Assembly: GCA_026018925.1 (NCBI GenBank)
Contig: JAKSZU010000004.1
Coordinates: 9,520,017-9,584,016, forward strand
Source: Tupaia tana
Taxonomy: Eukaryota > Chordata > Mammalia > Scandentia > Tupaiidae
Direction of reading: 5' to 3'
Length of the DNA: 64,000 bases
The notes under the pieces are model-generated. The model saw only the letters and a program-made list of their open reading frames with translations. It was not told the DNA's origin and searched no databases. Shown piece by piece: positions 21,011-32,695 of the stretch (positions are counted from its first letter, which is position 1; every line of letters starts with the position of its first letter). The translations under genes were made by a program, and so were the position numbers.

Positions 21011-21790
21011 GCTCTCCTACCCCTCTTCTGTACCCTCCCTATGACTTCAAGTTTCTATTAAGATTTCGCCTCTTCATTGGCTTCCAGAAGCCTGAGGGAT
21101 AGCACAGAGCTCTGCAGCGCTCTGAGCTCTGACCTTCCTATCTCCCAGGAACGGAAGGACATCAGAGTTCCACAGGGAGGGACGTTGGGGGAGAGCCCCA
21201 GCTTGGTTTGAATGTCCATAGAAGGAATTCAGCCCCTTGAAAGTTCTTGCTACAAGTCCAGAGATCTCTGGCTACAGGGTCAAGAGGGAGAGAAGCATAA
21301 TTTTTAGCCACTCTTTGGAGAGTGGCTCAGAGAAGAGCAGAGTGGAAGAGGGAAAGCTGTTCGTCTTCTCTGAGCACTGTGTTCCAGTGCCAGACGTCCA
21401 TCACCTCATCAGCTCAGCCACCACAAGGTCATCAATACATCCCCGTTTTTCATGTGAGGGCACTGAGAGCCGGAGAAGTCAGGTACCCAGATTTCTCAGT
21501 CATTCTGCTGTGGCCCTCTGCCTTCGGTGGAGAAGTAAGGAGCTGGGACACTGCACCTGGGCAGCCTCCTTGCACACAAGAAGGTGTTCGACCTTCAATC
21601 ACCACTTTTGTGAGGACAACCTAGTTAATTAAGTACCATTAAAAGGGCCCCATGGTGTAGTAGGAATGGGAGAAAGGAGCTCATTTTGTTCAACAGGCTC
21701 AATGTATATCTGTCTCTAGCCTATAGTAACAGCAGTAAGTAATAAGAAGGAACATGTAAATGGAGCATACTTACTGCCAGGAAATGGGAC
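21010..21790. other. Unassigned sequence with possible MIR scrap
   Basis: Around 21375-21530 there is a weak antisense-MIR pattern ('ctgagcactgtgttccagtgcc'). Otherwise nothing recognised. Confidence 0.3.
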
Positions 21791-21793
21791 CAG

Positions 21794-21795
<2 letters not shown>

Positions 21796-21835
<40 letters not shown>

Positions 21836-21931
21836 TATATATAATATATCTATTATATTATACATAAAACTAAATATATAATATATAAATAATGTATTAT
21901 ATATAATATGGGATTGTTTGGGTATAAATGA

Positions 21932-21979
<48 letters not shown>

Positions 21980-21982
21980 GTG

Positions 21983-22032
<50 letters not shown>

Positions 22033-22150
22033 AAACTATATATAATATACATCAATTATATATTACACATAAATGATATATAGTTAAATATAATATAGGT
22101 ATATAGAATAATCCAAACTCCATTACATAACAAGATCATGCATATATAAA
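21796..22150. repeat. AT-rich block of (TA)n and (CA)n microsatellites
   Basis: Pure (TA)n at about 21796-21831 and 21935-22001 with a few interruptions, then (CA)n at 22002-22021, with related 'atataatata' derivatives between and after. It is largely self-complementary. Confidence 0.95.
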
Positions 22151-22154
22151 TATA

Positions 22155-22413
22155 TATTTTTTGAGAGGATTTTGCCTTAGGGCATGTGTGCTCACTGGTG
22201 AGAGAGACAGAGACACTGAGAGGGAAAGTAAGAAATCACCCCCCAGGAAAGATGGCCATTCCACAATCTCTTCTCCTCCACTCTCCTCCCAGGATCTTGG
22301 GCATGCACGCATGTATGCCCGGCATGAGTTTCGAGCCAGCAGGTCCTGAACTTGAACTGCAGTCATTCAAGTGGGAGTACAATGACACAACTGCTTCGCC
22401 ATCTGCTGGCCCA
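22155..22413 (-). mobile_element. tRNA-derived SINE, long form (family A)
   Basis: Reverse copy inserted at the edge of the AT-rich block: 'ttttttgagaggattttgcc' at the 3' side, body 'tcttctcctccactctcctcc', head ending 'ccatctgctggccc'. TSDs would be made of TA repeats and cannot be set exactly. Confidence 0.88.
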
Positions 22414-22449
22414 TATATATTATTATATGTATGTATAGTTTCATTTACT

Positions 22450-22595
22450 CCAAAAAAATCCTGTGAACTAGGTCCTTATCATTTTCCCATTTGCCATCTG
22501 AGAAACCTGAGGCTCAGAGAAGTGGAGAAAGTTCTGGCTCCAAGGCCAGATAGCTACTAAAGGGCAGAGCCACATCCATGTGTCCTGAATCTGCG
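22450..22595 (-). repeat. MIR relic
   Basis: Antisense MIR: 'cccatttgccatctgagaaac', 'tgaggctcagagaagtgg', 'aaggccagatagctactaaa', 'ggcagagccacatcc'. Confidence 0.65.
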
Positions 22596-22864
22596 GGTGA
22601 TGCTATCTTTCGAAGCTAGTTTCCAGGCAGTGTGGGCATGAAGCGCAGATCACGGGCATAGTCTGGATCCACCTGAGAGGCCAGAGAGCAGCTCCTGTGG
22701 CTAACGTAGAGCCTAGAACGAGAGCTCCCAGCATTGAATGCCACCCCAGGTGGGGCGTCACGACCTCAGGACATGTACCAAACCTATACTGGGCCACACA
22801 GATGAGTGATAGTGGCTGCTCAGTGACAGCCTAGACCTCTGGTTCCCCCTCGAGAGCTCTCTAA

Positions 22865-22960
22865 CTCTGGAGAGGGGATTTGCTTTGAGTCTCAGACTCC
22901 ACATCTGTGAAACAAGACCAATAATAACACCTACTATTCTGATCACAACACCTACTGCTG
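22865..22960 (+). repeat. Possible MIR 3' relic
   Basis: 'ttgagtctcagactccacatc' then 'tgtgaaacaagaccaataat' and 'aacacctac' fit a forward MIR 3' half. Confidence 0.45.
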
Positions 22961-22964
22961 TCTC

Positions 22965-23420
22965 ATAACAAGCATTCCACAACGTAGTCATTTAACAACT
23001 GCCCATGACTTTGTATGTCAGGAGTTCGAGGAAGGTGAGGCTGGGCTGATCTGGCATGGGGACTCTCGAGGTCATCTGGCGCTGCTGCCATCTGAGAGCT
23101 CACCTGAGCTGGTTCATGCACACGGTTGGCTGTTGCCGAGAGCAGAGCTGGGCTGCTCTGGCAGGGCGTACGTGTGGCCTCTCCAGCTTGGTTATCTTGG
23201 GTCTGGCTTCTGACATGGCAGCTTCAAGAGCATCCTTTCTAACAAGGGGAAACTGCATCACATTTTATGGCTGAGCTTCCGAGATCAAAGTCATTTCCAC
23301 TGAACTCTGTTGACTATGAACAAGTCACAGGGCAGTCAGGTTCAAGGGGAAGATAATTAAATTCCTCCTCTTAATGATGGGAAGAGGGGAGTTCCAGAGA
23401 AATGTGAAATGGATGATATT
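22965..23420 (-). repeat. MLT1/MaLR-type LTR relic
   Basis: The segment reads like the reverse complement of an old MaLR LTR ('acaagcattccacaac', 'gtatgtcaggagttcgagg', 'ggcttctgacatggcagctt', 'ggagttccagagaaatgtg'). The family call is from memory and tentative. Confidence 0.35.
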
Positions 23421-23479
23421 GTCATGGTCATCTTTGAAAAATACAATCTGCAACCCTTTCATTAAGATATGGTACTAGA

Positions 23480-24190
23480 TTAAATAAGGCTGCGTAGAAA
23501 GCACTTAAGATAATATCTGCATACAGAAAGTGCTCTATAGAGGCTAGCTGTGTGATTAGGTATGACATGTTTGGGAGATGCTTTCAACATATCAGGATGA
23601 TAGAAAGGGCTGAGCAAAGAATAAGAGGAGTGTTGGTGGTGGGGTATTGGCAGTGTTGGCTTTCGGCAGTGGCAAACATGAGAAGTGCCCCAGACCACAT
23701 CACTTGACCATTTAACTAATAAATTGGGTCTAGGGGAGAGAAAGGGGGCAACTTCTGGGAGAGTGAAGAAGTACTTTCTCAGGTTTGGATTGTCTGACAG
23801 GCCTGAAATCTTGAGCAAGGGAGATGCAATCCAGGAGCCAGGAAGGAAGAGGTAAGAACCAAGACAAGATTGACCAGTAGGCTGAGGTGCATGGGAGCAG
23901 TACATCTGGTCTCCTAATGCACGAGAAGAAGCAAAGACAGGTCTTAGGAGGGAGAAAGGACCTACCAGGCCACCAGGGGAACCAACATGTAGCTCAAGGT
24001 TGAGAGCTGCAGTCCATGGAGACAGGAGAGCTTTGGGCCTTGCCTAAGCAGGTCCCAAGACCAAGGAAGCTGGCCTGCAGACCTGTTTATTTGTAGAGGA
24101 GGGGCATGGGTCTGGAGGTGTTCGGTTTCCTAGAATGTTTTCCAATGCAGGAATTCTCAGAGGAGGGAAAAGATGTCTGACTTTCCTGAG
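23480..24190. other. Unassigned sequence
   Basis: A possible MIR 3' scrap near 23490-23560 ('aaagcacttaagataatatc'). No gene or other repeat recognised. Confidence 0.3.
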
Positions 24191-24229
24191 GGGGGAATAA
24201 TACTTCTGTTTTACTATTGCTCTTAAAAT

Positions 24230-24745
24230 AAAATCCTAACTCCTTTACGTAACCTACAAGAGCATCTGTAATTTGCCTCCACTATTCCTTCAGTCTCATC
24301 TTAAGCTCTCCTACTGTCTAGACTTCAGCTCCATTGAACTGCTTTCATGTCCTTCAGGACTAAACATTGTCTTGCCTCAGGCCCTTGGCACACACTCTTC
24401 ACTCAACTTAGAAAAGTCTTCTCATCCTCCTCTCTGTGCAAGCTGGCCCTTTTCACTTTCCAGATCTCAGCTGGAAAATCACCTCCTCAACAAGGGTGTT
24501 TTAATCTCCTGATATAAACTGGCTGTCCCTTCTTATTCTCTTTGAAAACACCCTGTCATTTTGCTTCATATCCACCAGCATGTCTGTGTGTTGTGTATTA
24601 GACTACTGTGCTGTTTCAGGTCTCCTTTCCAACTGCACTGTGAGATATAGAGGGCAGACTACACGACTGTTACTCTCAACTCCACACGCCTGGCTCCTCG
24701 CCAAGTGCCTGGTACTCAGCATCTAGACATAAATACTGGTTAAGA
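24230..24745 (+). repeat. L2 LINE 3' end relic
   Basis: Forward L2 landmarks in order: 'cctacaagagcatctgtaat', 'ttgcctcaggcccttggcac', 'tcagctggaaaatcacctcc', 'cactgtgagatatagagggc', 'aagtgcctggtactcagcat'. Confidence 0.68.
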
Positions 24746-24754
24746 GAAAGGCTG

Positions 24755-25010
24755 GGGGCAGCAGATGACATATTGGTTGCATCACTGGACTCCCATGTGG
24801 CTGACTGTGGTTTGACTCTTGGACCTGGAGGCTTGAAACTCAAGCTGGGCAAATCCCGAGAGGAGGATGGAAGAGAGGAGATTGCAGGATGGCCGTTCCC
24901 CCTGAAGCCTGAATTCTCAGTTTCTGTCTCTCTCTGTCTCTCCAGCAAGCATATATGCCTTATAGCAAAAATCTCTCTAACAGAGAGAGAGAGTGAGAGA
25001 GAGAGAGAGA
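24755..25010 (+). mobile_element. tRNA-derived SINE, long form (family A), internally deleted
   Basis: Forward copy lacking the GC-rich '...cgtgtgcgtgcgtgc...' part of the body. The head, 'cccgagaggagga', CT-rich stretch, 'ccttatagcaaaaat' and a (GA)n tail remain. TSD 'gagaaaggctg' (24744-24754) and 'gagaaaaggctg' (25011-25022). Confidence 0.87.
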
Positions 25011-25237
25011 GAGAAAAGGCTGTAACCTCTGGATGGCTAGTGGATACAGGTTTGTCCATTCTGAGGCCGCAAAGCTAGCCTAGGTAGAATGCATTAGAAT
25101 ACTGCGAGTGGTGGGTAGCCATGACCTCTTTGATATAATCCTGAGAACTGAGGTATGGAGGGCTTTGTCCCTGAGAGTCAAAACTTCATGAAAGTGGCTA
25201 TGTCCGAAGCTGATCTCCCTTCTCTAGTGTGTTTCTT

Positions 25238-25509
25238 GTTCTTTTCTTTTTTTTTTGGAGAGGTTTTCGCTATAGGGTGCGTGTGCTCACCAGACAGACA
25301 GAGAGAGACATAGAGACAGAAAACAAGAAATCACCCCCCAGGGGGGATGGTCACGCCACAATCCCTTCTCCTCCATTCTCCTCTTGGGATCCTGGGCACG
25401 CACGCACACACGCCCAGCGTGAGTTTCAAGCCACCGGGTTCAGGATGCGAACTGCGGTCAACTACGTGGGAGTCCAGCAACATAGCCATTACACTAACTG
25501 CTGGTCCCA
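25238..25509 (-). mobile_element. tRNA-derived SINE, long form (family A), young
   Basis: Reverse copy with 'gagaggttttcgctataggg', near-consensus body and head. Exact 15-bp TSD 'tctagtgtgtttctt' at 25223-25237 and 25510-25524. Confidence 0.94.
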
Positions 25510-25786
25510 TCTAGTGTGTTTCTTTTGAGACCATTTTCTAGGAAATGCTTTTACTATGAAGACAAATCTATGTGTTTTCTGCTGTCAAAACCTGAAAACC
25601 CTATTACCCTATGTGCTGCTGCTACCAGGAAACAGAGTCTAATTTATGGTCTGCCACTTGAGACAGGCTCTGCTGGGGACCTGACATCACCCGCACTCCT
25701 GGGTCAGGCTGATTTCCCTGGTCCTGGAATATCCTAAGGAAGTCTGCATCCCAAAGACTTAATTCAAGTTGACTTGCACATGTGCA

Positions 25787-25812
25787 CACACACACACACA
25801 CACACACACACC
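25787..25812. repeat. (CA)n microsatellite
   Basis: Uninterrupted CA dinucleotides. Confidence 0.9.
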
Positions 25813-25974
25813 CCTTCTATACACTACATACATTATAAACTCATCCCCATGCACTCTCATGAATAGCAACATGGCAAAAATTCATTCGGTACATGCACCT
25901 GCTATATATTTATTTCAAGAATTATGATTTTATGTCCTTTGAAAATGAGAGTCTATCACAGCACCTGAGATATG

Positions 25975-26455
25975 TTGTTCGTAAAAATATCTACAACTAT
26001 TTCCCTCCCTGTGTCCATGCCTCCTGAAATGTGACTTTGTCCCTCTTCCCATCTAGAAGTTGAGTCTTGAATCTGGGCTGGCCTTATCACTTGTTCTGGC
26101 CAACAGAAAGTGATGGAAGTAATAACGTGACAGTTCCAAGAAGTAAGCTCGAACACGCCTATTCTGTCTCTTGGAGACTTGCCCAGCTGCTGTGTTAATT
26201 AGCCTAGGTTATCCTGCTAGAGAATGAATGGGAACATAGGCAGAGATAAGCCATTCTAGCTAAGTCTCTTCTAGATTTATCAGTCCCTATCTGACAGCAG
26301 ATACATGAGTGAAGGCTTCTATAAGCACCCTGGTCTCACCCAGACCAGAAGAGCTTCCTAATCAATACATGGACTTGTGAGTAATAATAAATGGCTATTA
26401 TCTAAAATCACTTAATTTGGGGTAATTTGTTACCTTAGAAGAACTAATAGGTACA
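25975..26455 (+). repeat. MLT1/MaLR-type LTR relic
   Basis: Old LTR-like order: 'agaagttgagtcttgaatctg', 'cagcagatacatgagtgaag', 'ataataaatggctattatc', 'taatttggggtaatttgttac', close to the 3' end of MLT1-like LTRs. A copy with the same layout lies at 54480-54960. The family name is tentative. Confidence 0.45.
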
Positions 26456-26544
26456 CTTCCTTACATGAAGAAATAGATTTGAACTTTCCCTGGAAGCAAT
26501 ATATCTTTATAAGTCAGATGTCCATGTAGGAACCTACAGCAACT

Positions 26545-28200
26545 AACTCTACCAATGACTATAAAGCCCTGGAGGAATGTGGTCAAATTTGTCTGGAATC
26601 ATAAAAGACCCTGTATTGCCAAAGTAATCCTGTGCAAGAAGAGTGGAGTGGGTGGCATCTCACTCCCTGACCTCAAAATATATTATAAAGCTGTGGTAAT
26701 TAAAACAGCATGGTTGGCCTCAAAACAGACATATGAACCAATAGAACAGAACTGAGATCCCATAAATAAATCCCAAAACACACAGCCAAATGATTTTGAC
26801 TACAGGTGCCAGTCAATCCAGTGGGAAAAGGAAAACTTTTTAGCAAATGGTGCTGGAAAAACTGGGTATCCACCTGCACAAAGATGAGGGTGGATACCTC
26901 TTACCATTGACAAAAATCAACTCAAAATGGATAAAAAATTTAAACCTAAGACGTCAAACTATAAAACTAGTGGTCAAAAACACTGGAGAAACTCTGGGAG
27001 ACATTGTGGTAGGCAAAGACTTCTTAAATAAGACCTCCCCCAAAGCACAGGCAATAATCCCAAAAATAGTCAAGTGGGATTACATTAGATTAAGAAATTT
27101 CAGCACAGCAAAAGACACGGTAATTAGTATGAATCAACAAAACTCAGAATGGGAGAATATTTCTGTAAATCATGATTCAGTTAAGGGACTGATAACCAGA
27201 ATACACAGGGAATTTAAGCAGCTTACCTGAAAAAATAATGATTAACCCAATTAAAAGATGGGAAAATGAGCTGAACAAAAAACTCTCTAAGGAAGACATA
27301 TAAATAGCCAAAAAGAATATGAAAAAGTGCTCAACATCCCTCATCATAAGGGAGATACAGATCAAAACTACAATGAGATACCACCTAACTTCTGTCAGAA
27401 TGGCTAAGATTAAAGGTACAAAAAATGGTAAGTGTTGGTGGGGTGGTGAAAGGGGAACTCTCCTACACTGTTGGCAGGAATGTAAATTGGTCCAGTCACT
27501 GTGAAAAATAATATGGAGGTTCCTCAAAGACCTACAAATAGAACTATCATATGATCCAGCAATTTCACTCCTGGGTATCTACCTAAAGGACCGGAGAATG
27601 CTCAGTCAGAAAAGTGCTTTTACATCTGTGTTTATTGCAGCATTATTCACGATTGCTAAGACATGGGACCAACCCAAATGTCCACAAACAGATGAATGGA
27701 TTGAAAAAGTGTGGCACATATACTCTATGGAATACTACTTAGCCATTAAAAAAAAAAAAAAAAAAAAAAAAAAACCCAAGAATCTAGCATTTGATAGAAA
27801 GTGGATGAATATGGAAGATTTACTGCTGAGTGAAATAAACCAGGCTATGAAAGACAGACATTGTATGTCTCCACTTAACATAAACTGGCTGTCTACACTC
27901 TATGGTAGAGATTGAAAGATTGGAGGACATAAAAGCATTGAAAATAGTTATGAATGCTAAAGACAGTGTGGAAGGAGGGTGGGAGAGGGGGAACACAGGG
28001 AGGAAATTAGGGAGAAAAATAGAGAGCAAGACATTTGTGGGACACAGAGATGGTTTATTACCTGTTGATGATAACGTGTATAGTATCCTCAACTGGACTG
28101 GTGTGAAGTGTATTTCATGTTGTGTAAATTCACTTTGCAAGCTAAGTGATGTAAAGTGATTGAATTTATAAAATAAATTAAAATTTAAAAAGTAAAATTT
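26545..28200 (+). mobile_element. L1, 5'-truncated, ORF2 C-terminal part plus 3' UTR
   Basis: Starts inside ORF2 near 'accaatgactataaagcc'. Broken frames encode recognisable ORF2 C-terminal peptides: [56 protein letters not shown] and WIEKVWHIYSMEYYLAIK. Several stops and frameshifts separate them, and a poly-A run (27746-27774) sits within the sequence. The 3' UTR follows ('tggtttattacctgttgatg', 'ctcaactggactggtgtgaag') and ends in an A-rich tail. It is non-functional, clearly L1, and moderately young. Confidence 0.93.
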
Positions 28201-28279
28201 AAATAAATTATCAAATAAATAAATAAAGGTATAAGTACCCAAAGAAAGAAAAATTAAAAAAAAAAAAAAAAGCTCTCTT

Positions 28280-28400
28280 TTGAAGAGCTATATCCTGACT
28301 CTGCCTCTAGCTGACTATGTGAGCTTGGGCACATCACTTGTCATCTCTGGGCCTTGATCACGTTATCTGGATATTTAGAGCAAATTTAACTGATTTCAGG
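28280..28400 (+). repeat. MIR relic
   Basis: 'gactctgcctctagctgac' then 'tatgtgagcttgggcacatc' and 'acttgtcatctctgggcc' are a forward MIR core directly abutting the L1 tail. Confidence 0.65.
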
Positions 28401-29320
28401 TTGTTTCATCTGCCACACACTCTCTGGTCCCATGATTCTAAGTCTCTGCTACTCTCATTTATAAAGCAAGAAAGGATAATCCATGATTCCTTCTGTCTGG
28501 CAGGATTATCCAGAAGGACGAAGTGCTATTTCCTTGCTGGCACCTTTGCTGCCACTGTCACTTTGAAGAATGCGAATGTCTCTGCAATAGAAACAGACAC
28601 CCGCAGATGCTGGCTTTGTGATATTCCCTGGGTTTTATCAACATATGTGAACACACAGATTTTCAGCTAATATTAGAAGTTCCAATGAGATTGATGAACA
28701 CGACTTCCAGGCAGTCTCCATCACATCTCCTAAAAGAAGTGTAACTGATCAATTGGAACATCCACTCCAACGCTCCTCTTCTCTCAGGTTCCCTCTTGAG
28801 GTTAATAAAACTTGACATGGAGGGTGAGATTGAGTTTCCCAGGCTCAAAGAGGTCTGGGACAGGCACAAACAAGTGTACTCACCATGGTCAGAAGATACA
28901 GTCGCTTGGAGCTGTTCATTTAGTTCTAACCCCACAGAGAGAAACATACATGTTCAGTAGTGAAAAGCCCTTCCTGAGGACAGTTCTGTACAACTTCTAA
29001 TAACTTGTTAAATTTTATTCCAGAGATGGAATCTAGGGAGAGCCCAGTAAGATACCAAAATCTGGGATCTGGCTCAAGTCAGTGCTGGTGACCAAGAAGA
29101 CAGAATTGCAGGTAGACTGTGGGATATGGGATCAGGAACAGGCAATTCTTTGAGGAGATACCAAATTTGAGCCCAGAAGAGAGTCAATAATCCAAAGTCC
29201 AAGGGAAAATCAGTCAAGGACTATGCACCAGTCAGTACCAAGACCAGCCCACATCAGAGGGTAAAGCGTGTGGAGAACCTTTGGCTGGAAGGGCTTAAGG
29301 ACAATGCAAATAGTGCATTC
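28400..29320. other. Unassigned sequence
   Basis: No named repeat or convincing exon seen. Confidence 0.35.
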
Positions 29321-29324
29321 TTCA

Positions 29325-29660
29325 GAATATTTGAGGCTGAAAACAACAGAAAAATCCAACTCAAAATTATTTAATCAGAAAAAGAGTTTCATGGATCATA
29401 AAACTTAAAAGTTCAGAGGGGTAGACTTTTTTTTTTTCTTCTCCCAAGTGTGGCTTGGGAGGCTGAAGCAATGTCATCAATGCCCAGCAGCTCTTGGTTC
29501 AGGTCTGATTTTGTTGCTGTGTTGTCCTTGACAGGTTCCTCTTTCATGACCACAGAAAGGCTACAGCTGCACCAGATCTTTCACCCTCTATACCCTATTC
29601 ACAGCAGAAAAAGAGAGTTCCTGTCTTTCAATTGTTTACAAAAAAAATACTGTAAGTCTA
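29325..29660. repeat. Ancient interspersed repeat, family not identified
   Basis: 'aacaacagaaaaatccaactc' and 'gagtttcatggatcataaaac' with a later 'cagcagaaaaagagagttcc' recall a common old mammalian repeat whose name I cannot give. Confidence 0.35.
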
Positions 29661-29734
29661 ACTCTTTACGGTCCAGGTAGACCCGGACGTGCTATTAGAA
29701 CCAATCCTAGTGCCCTAAAGTAAAGCCATATGAA

Positions 29735-29950
29735 AGTACTTCAAAAATTTCATGGAAAAAAGAGATTAAAATATTTGGGTACAAAATAAATTTGAAATCC
29801 ATGCATAGTAAATTTTTCATGTTTCTTATGAACTTTTTGAAGATTCCTTATATTATGGGAAAAACAAACAAACAAACAAAAACTATGCATGGGTTTTGAC
29901 TTTTTTCACCAAGATAAACTTCTACCTTAATTCCTTTTATTCATGACTAT
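29735..29950. mobile_element. Palindromic MITE-like element
   Basis: The left part 'acttcaaaaatttcatgg' to 'gaaatccatgcatag' is matched in inverted order by 'actatgcatgggttttgac' to 'ccttttattcatgac' at 29881-29948. The middle holds 'atgaactttttgaagattcc', the reverse of the start. Related pieces lie at 31025-31135 and 52040-52102. It looks like a small non-autonomous DNA transposon; no family name is assigned. Confidence 0.5.
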
Positions 29951-30525
29951 TTGGTCCTCTTGTACACTGATTAGTTCAGGATAATTGGGGCCTACTCTGA
30001 GAACTGGCAGGGGTCAACTCCACTCAAACCATATCAACTTAGAATGGAGACAAAGTAGCTCCATCAAAGAAATTCAAGATTTTTTTTCTTTACCAGAAGA
30101 TGAATCAATAGATAAAAATAAAATTTAAACCCAAGTCCTCACTACAGATAACTATGGATAGAAATATGAAACAAGAATCAGAAGACTTTCAGCATCAAAG
30201 TCTAAGATTTTCTGAAAGCAAGACTAAGAGTTGCTGTGAGCAGGCAAACATCTAGACAATGAATGTTAGTAAAATAAGCCAGATCATGGCTAAATCTGAA
30301 GGAAACAGGCTTCTTGGAGAATATCTTTGAAACTGAAAGGCTCTGGGGTTATAATGGTTCATATTTTCTGGACATGAGATTCAGAAGAAGCACCTGCCAA
30401 GCCAGGCCTGTGTTCCATTAGAGAATATATATGAAACTGTGAAATCACTCAAATGGAACAGATGCTTCCAGGGATTAGGACTCAGAGTAAAGATAAGCTG
30501 CTGTGAAAAAAAGCAGGTTGGATTT

Positions 30526-30551
30526 AAATATAGATAGATAGGTAGATAGAT

Positions 30552-30604
<53 letters not shown>

Positions 30605-30606
30605 AT
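30526..30606. repeat. (GATA)n microsatellite, interrupted
   Basis: 'gatagata' tetranucleotides with 'ataatagata' interruptions at 30551 and 30570-30590. Confidence 0.92.
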
Positions 30607-30609
30607 TTT

Positions 30610-31020
30610 AAGGCATATTAAGCAGGTGATTCTTTTGTACATTGCATATACCTTAAATGCAGCTTGTAGATACAAAGGAGGTCACATTTGATGCTCAAAT
30701 TACCATAGCCCCAAGCTCTCACCTGCTGGATTACAACATTTATAAAACAGGATCACAGTCTTCTCTACAACGGTCATACTTCATCACGCAGGCCCAAAGC
30801 AGTTCTGCTTGTTCCCCAAGTCCATAATATCTCTCAACAAAACAACTCAATCAGCTTCTGGCTTTAGCCCTCTAACCAGTGAGGCTTAAACCTGCCATCT
30901 GGAATCAGAGAGGAGTAGGAATCGCTGCATCTCACCCTTCCCCCAACTCTTCCAACTCCTCCTGTAGCTGGACTCTGATAAGCTGACACCCTTCTTCCAT
31001 CTCAATATATAAATGAGGAT
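30610..31020. other. Unassigned sequence
   Basis: Nothing recognised. Confidence 0.35.
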
Positions 31021-31024
31021 TCTG

Positions 31025-31135
31025 CTAAAACTTCATATTATAAACTATGTATGATTTCGGGGGTTTTTTTTGCCAAAACAAACCCATACTTTACTTCCAT
31101 GTTTTAATGAACTTTTGAATTTCCCTCATAAATGT
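31025..31135 (-). mobile_element. MITE-like element, same family as 29735-29950
   Basis: 'aaactatgtatgatttcggg', 'tgccaaaacaaacccatac' and 'atgaacttttgaatttcc' parallel one arm of the 29.7-kb element. Confidence 0.4.
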
Positions 31136-31329
31136 GGGATAGTTATTAATTCAACCAATATTTATGAGTACATAATATTAGGTACTTGAGCTTACAGTTT
31201 AGTGGCAATGAGAAAAAATAGAAGTGCAGGTGTGTGTGTGCGTGTGTGTACGCCATACAGTGATAAATGTTATTAAAGACAATCTGTGTGAAAGTCAGTT
31301 GATGTGATCATCACATTTGTAGGTTAAAG

Positions 31330-31625
31330 AAGAAAAATCCTATGATCATATCAATAGATGCACAAAAAACACTTGACAAAATTCATAATAAAAATTCTCA
31401 GAAAACTTTGGGTAGAAGGGAACTTCCTTAACTTGATAAATAATATCTTCAAAAAACCTACAGCTAACATCATGCTTAACGATGAAAAACTAAATGTTCT
31501 TCTGCTAAGATCAAGAACAAGGCAAAGATGTCCCTTGGCATTACTCCTATTCAGCACTAGTACTGGAAGTCCTATCAGATGCAACAGGACAAGCATCAGT
31601 CTACTCGTACTGCTCTAGCAAAATA
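31330..31625 (+). mobile_element. L1 ORF2 fragment (reverse transcriptase region)
   Basis: Translates to L1 RT wording: AHKKHL-like start, IKILRKLWVEGNFLNLI, KPTANIMLNDEKLNVL and RQRCPLALLLFSTSTGSPI, the region just after the RT catalytic core. It is a short, non-functional piece cut off by the MLT1-like sequence that follows. Confidence 0.85.
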
Positions 31626-31639
31626 TATGAACCTTGGTA

Positions 31640-31815
31640 ATTGATAAAAGGCAAGATTTTGTTGTTGTTGTCATTGTTATTTCTGGAAGCTAGGAGTCCA
31701 AGATCAAAGTGCCAGCAGATTTTGTGTCTGGTAAGAGCCTATCTCTGCTTCCAAATCAGAGCCATTCCAGAGACAAGGAATGCCGTGTGCTCATGTGATG
31801 GAAGGGCTAGAAGGA
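31640..31815 (-). repeat. MLT1/MaLR-type LTR relic
   Basis: 'tttctggaagctaggagtcc', 'aagatcaaagtgccagcag' and 'gtgctcatgtgatggaaggg' match antisense MaLR wording seen also at 47610-48005. Confidence 0.45.
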
Positions 31816-31844
31816 ATAAAGGGTGAAGGTCAAAGGACCAAAAT

Positions 31845-32120
31845 CGAGACTCTCAAAATGAATTCACACCAGTAGCGTCAACTGATCTTTGGCAAAAGAG
31901 TGAAGATAATATGATGGAAAAAAGTCTCTTCAACAAACAGAACTGGAACAATTGGACATACACATATAAAAAGAAAGAAAGAAAGAAAGAAAAAAGAAAT
32001 TCAGCCACAGATATTACACCTTTCACAAAAATTAACTCAAAGTGGATCATAGACCTAAATGTAAAATTTGAAACAATAAAACTCCTGTAAGATAACATAG
32101 GGGATTGAGACAAGTAAAAG
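31845..32120 (+). mobile_element. L1 ORF2 fragment (3' part)
   Basis: 'caactgatctttggcaaaag', 'ttcaacaaacagaactgg', 'aactcaaagtggatcatagac' and 'aacaataaaactcctgtaag' follow L1 ORF2 order. A (GAAA)n run lies at 31971-31992. Probably the same old L1 as 31330-31625. Confidence 0.7.
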
Positions 32121-32299
32121 GTGTATACTATAATCTCTAGGGCAACCCACTAAAAAATACTACAAACATAACCTAGATTAAAAGCCAACAGGGTAATCAA
32201 AATGGGATATTAAAGTATGTACCTGACATAAAGGAAGACAGAAAAAGAGTAGCAGAGGAGAAAAAAAATAAACACAGATAAAACAAATAAAAGACAGTT

Positions 32300-32495
32300 A
32301 GCAGTACTTCTGGTCAACAAAAAGTGATGTAGGTTTAGCTGCAGTAGTGAACATTGCTATGACACTTAGTTCCGCAGGCTGGGACCACACAAGAGGCTTG
32401 CATTTGATTCCCAGTCTAACCTAAATGTTGAGCATGTTGTTGCACACCTGTCATGCCACAGTAGCACTGTCTTTAAGAAAAAGAAGAAAAAATGA
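32300..32495. other. Possible unnamed SINE-like sequence
   Basis: 'gcatttgattcccagtc' resembles a B box and the piece ends in an A/G-rich run ('aagaaaaagaagaaaaaatg'). The evidence is thin. Confidence 0.2.
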
Positions 32496-32497
32496 TA

Positions 32498-32624
32498 CTG
32501 GGGCCGGTAAGTGGCCTGGGAATTAAAGGCACTGGACTCACGGCTGACCATGGTTCAAGTTCTGGACCTGGCGGTATGCTTTCTCATTTTCCCTCTCTCT
32601 CTCTGTCTCTGATTGAACTGGAAA

Positions 32625-32660
<36 letters not shown>

Positions 32661-32695
32661 TAATTGAAGTTAAATAGGATCATTCTTTTTTAAAA
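32498..32695 (+). mobile_element. tRNA-derived SINE, short form (family B)
   Basis: Head 'tggggccggtaagtggcctg', B box 'ggttcaagttc', CT-rich stretch, 'gattgaactggaaaatagt', an expanded (AAT)n run at 32627-32658 and 'agttaaataggatcattc'. Possible diverged TSD 'aaaatgatactg' / 'aaaacgatgtag'. Confidence 0.85.

Noticed and set aside
30526-30606. CRISPR-like regular repeat
   Set aside because: It is a GATA microsatellite in a mammalian genome; no repeat-spacer structure.
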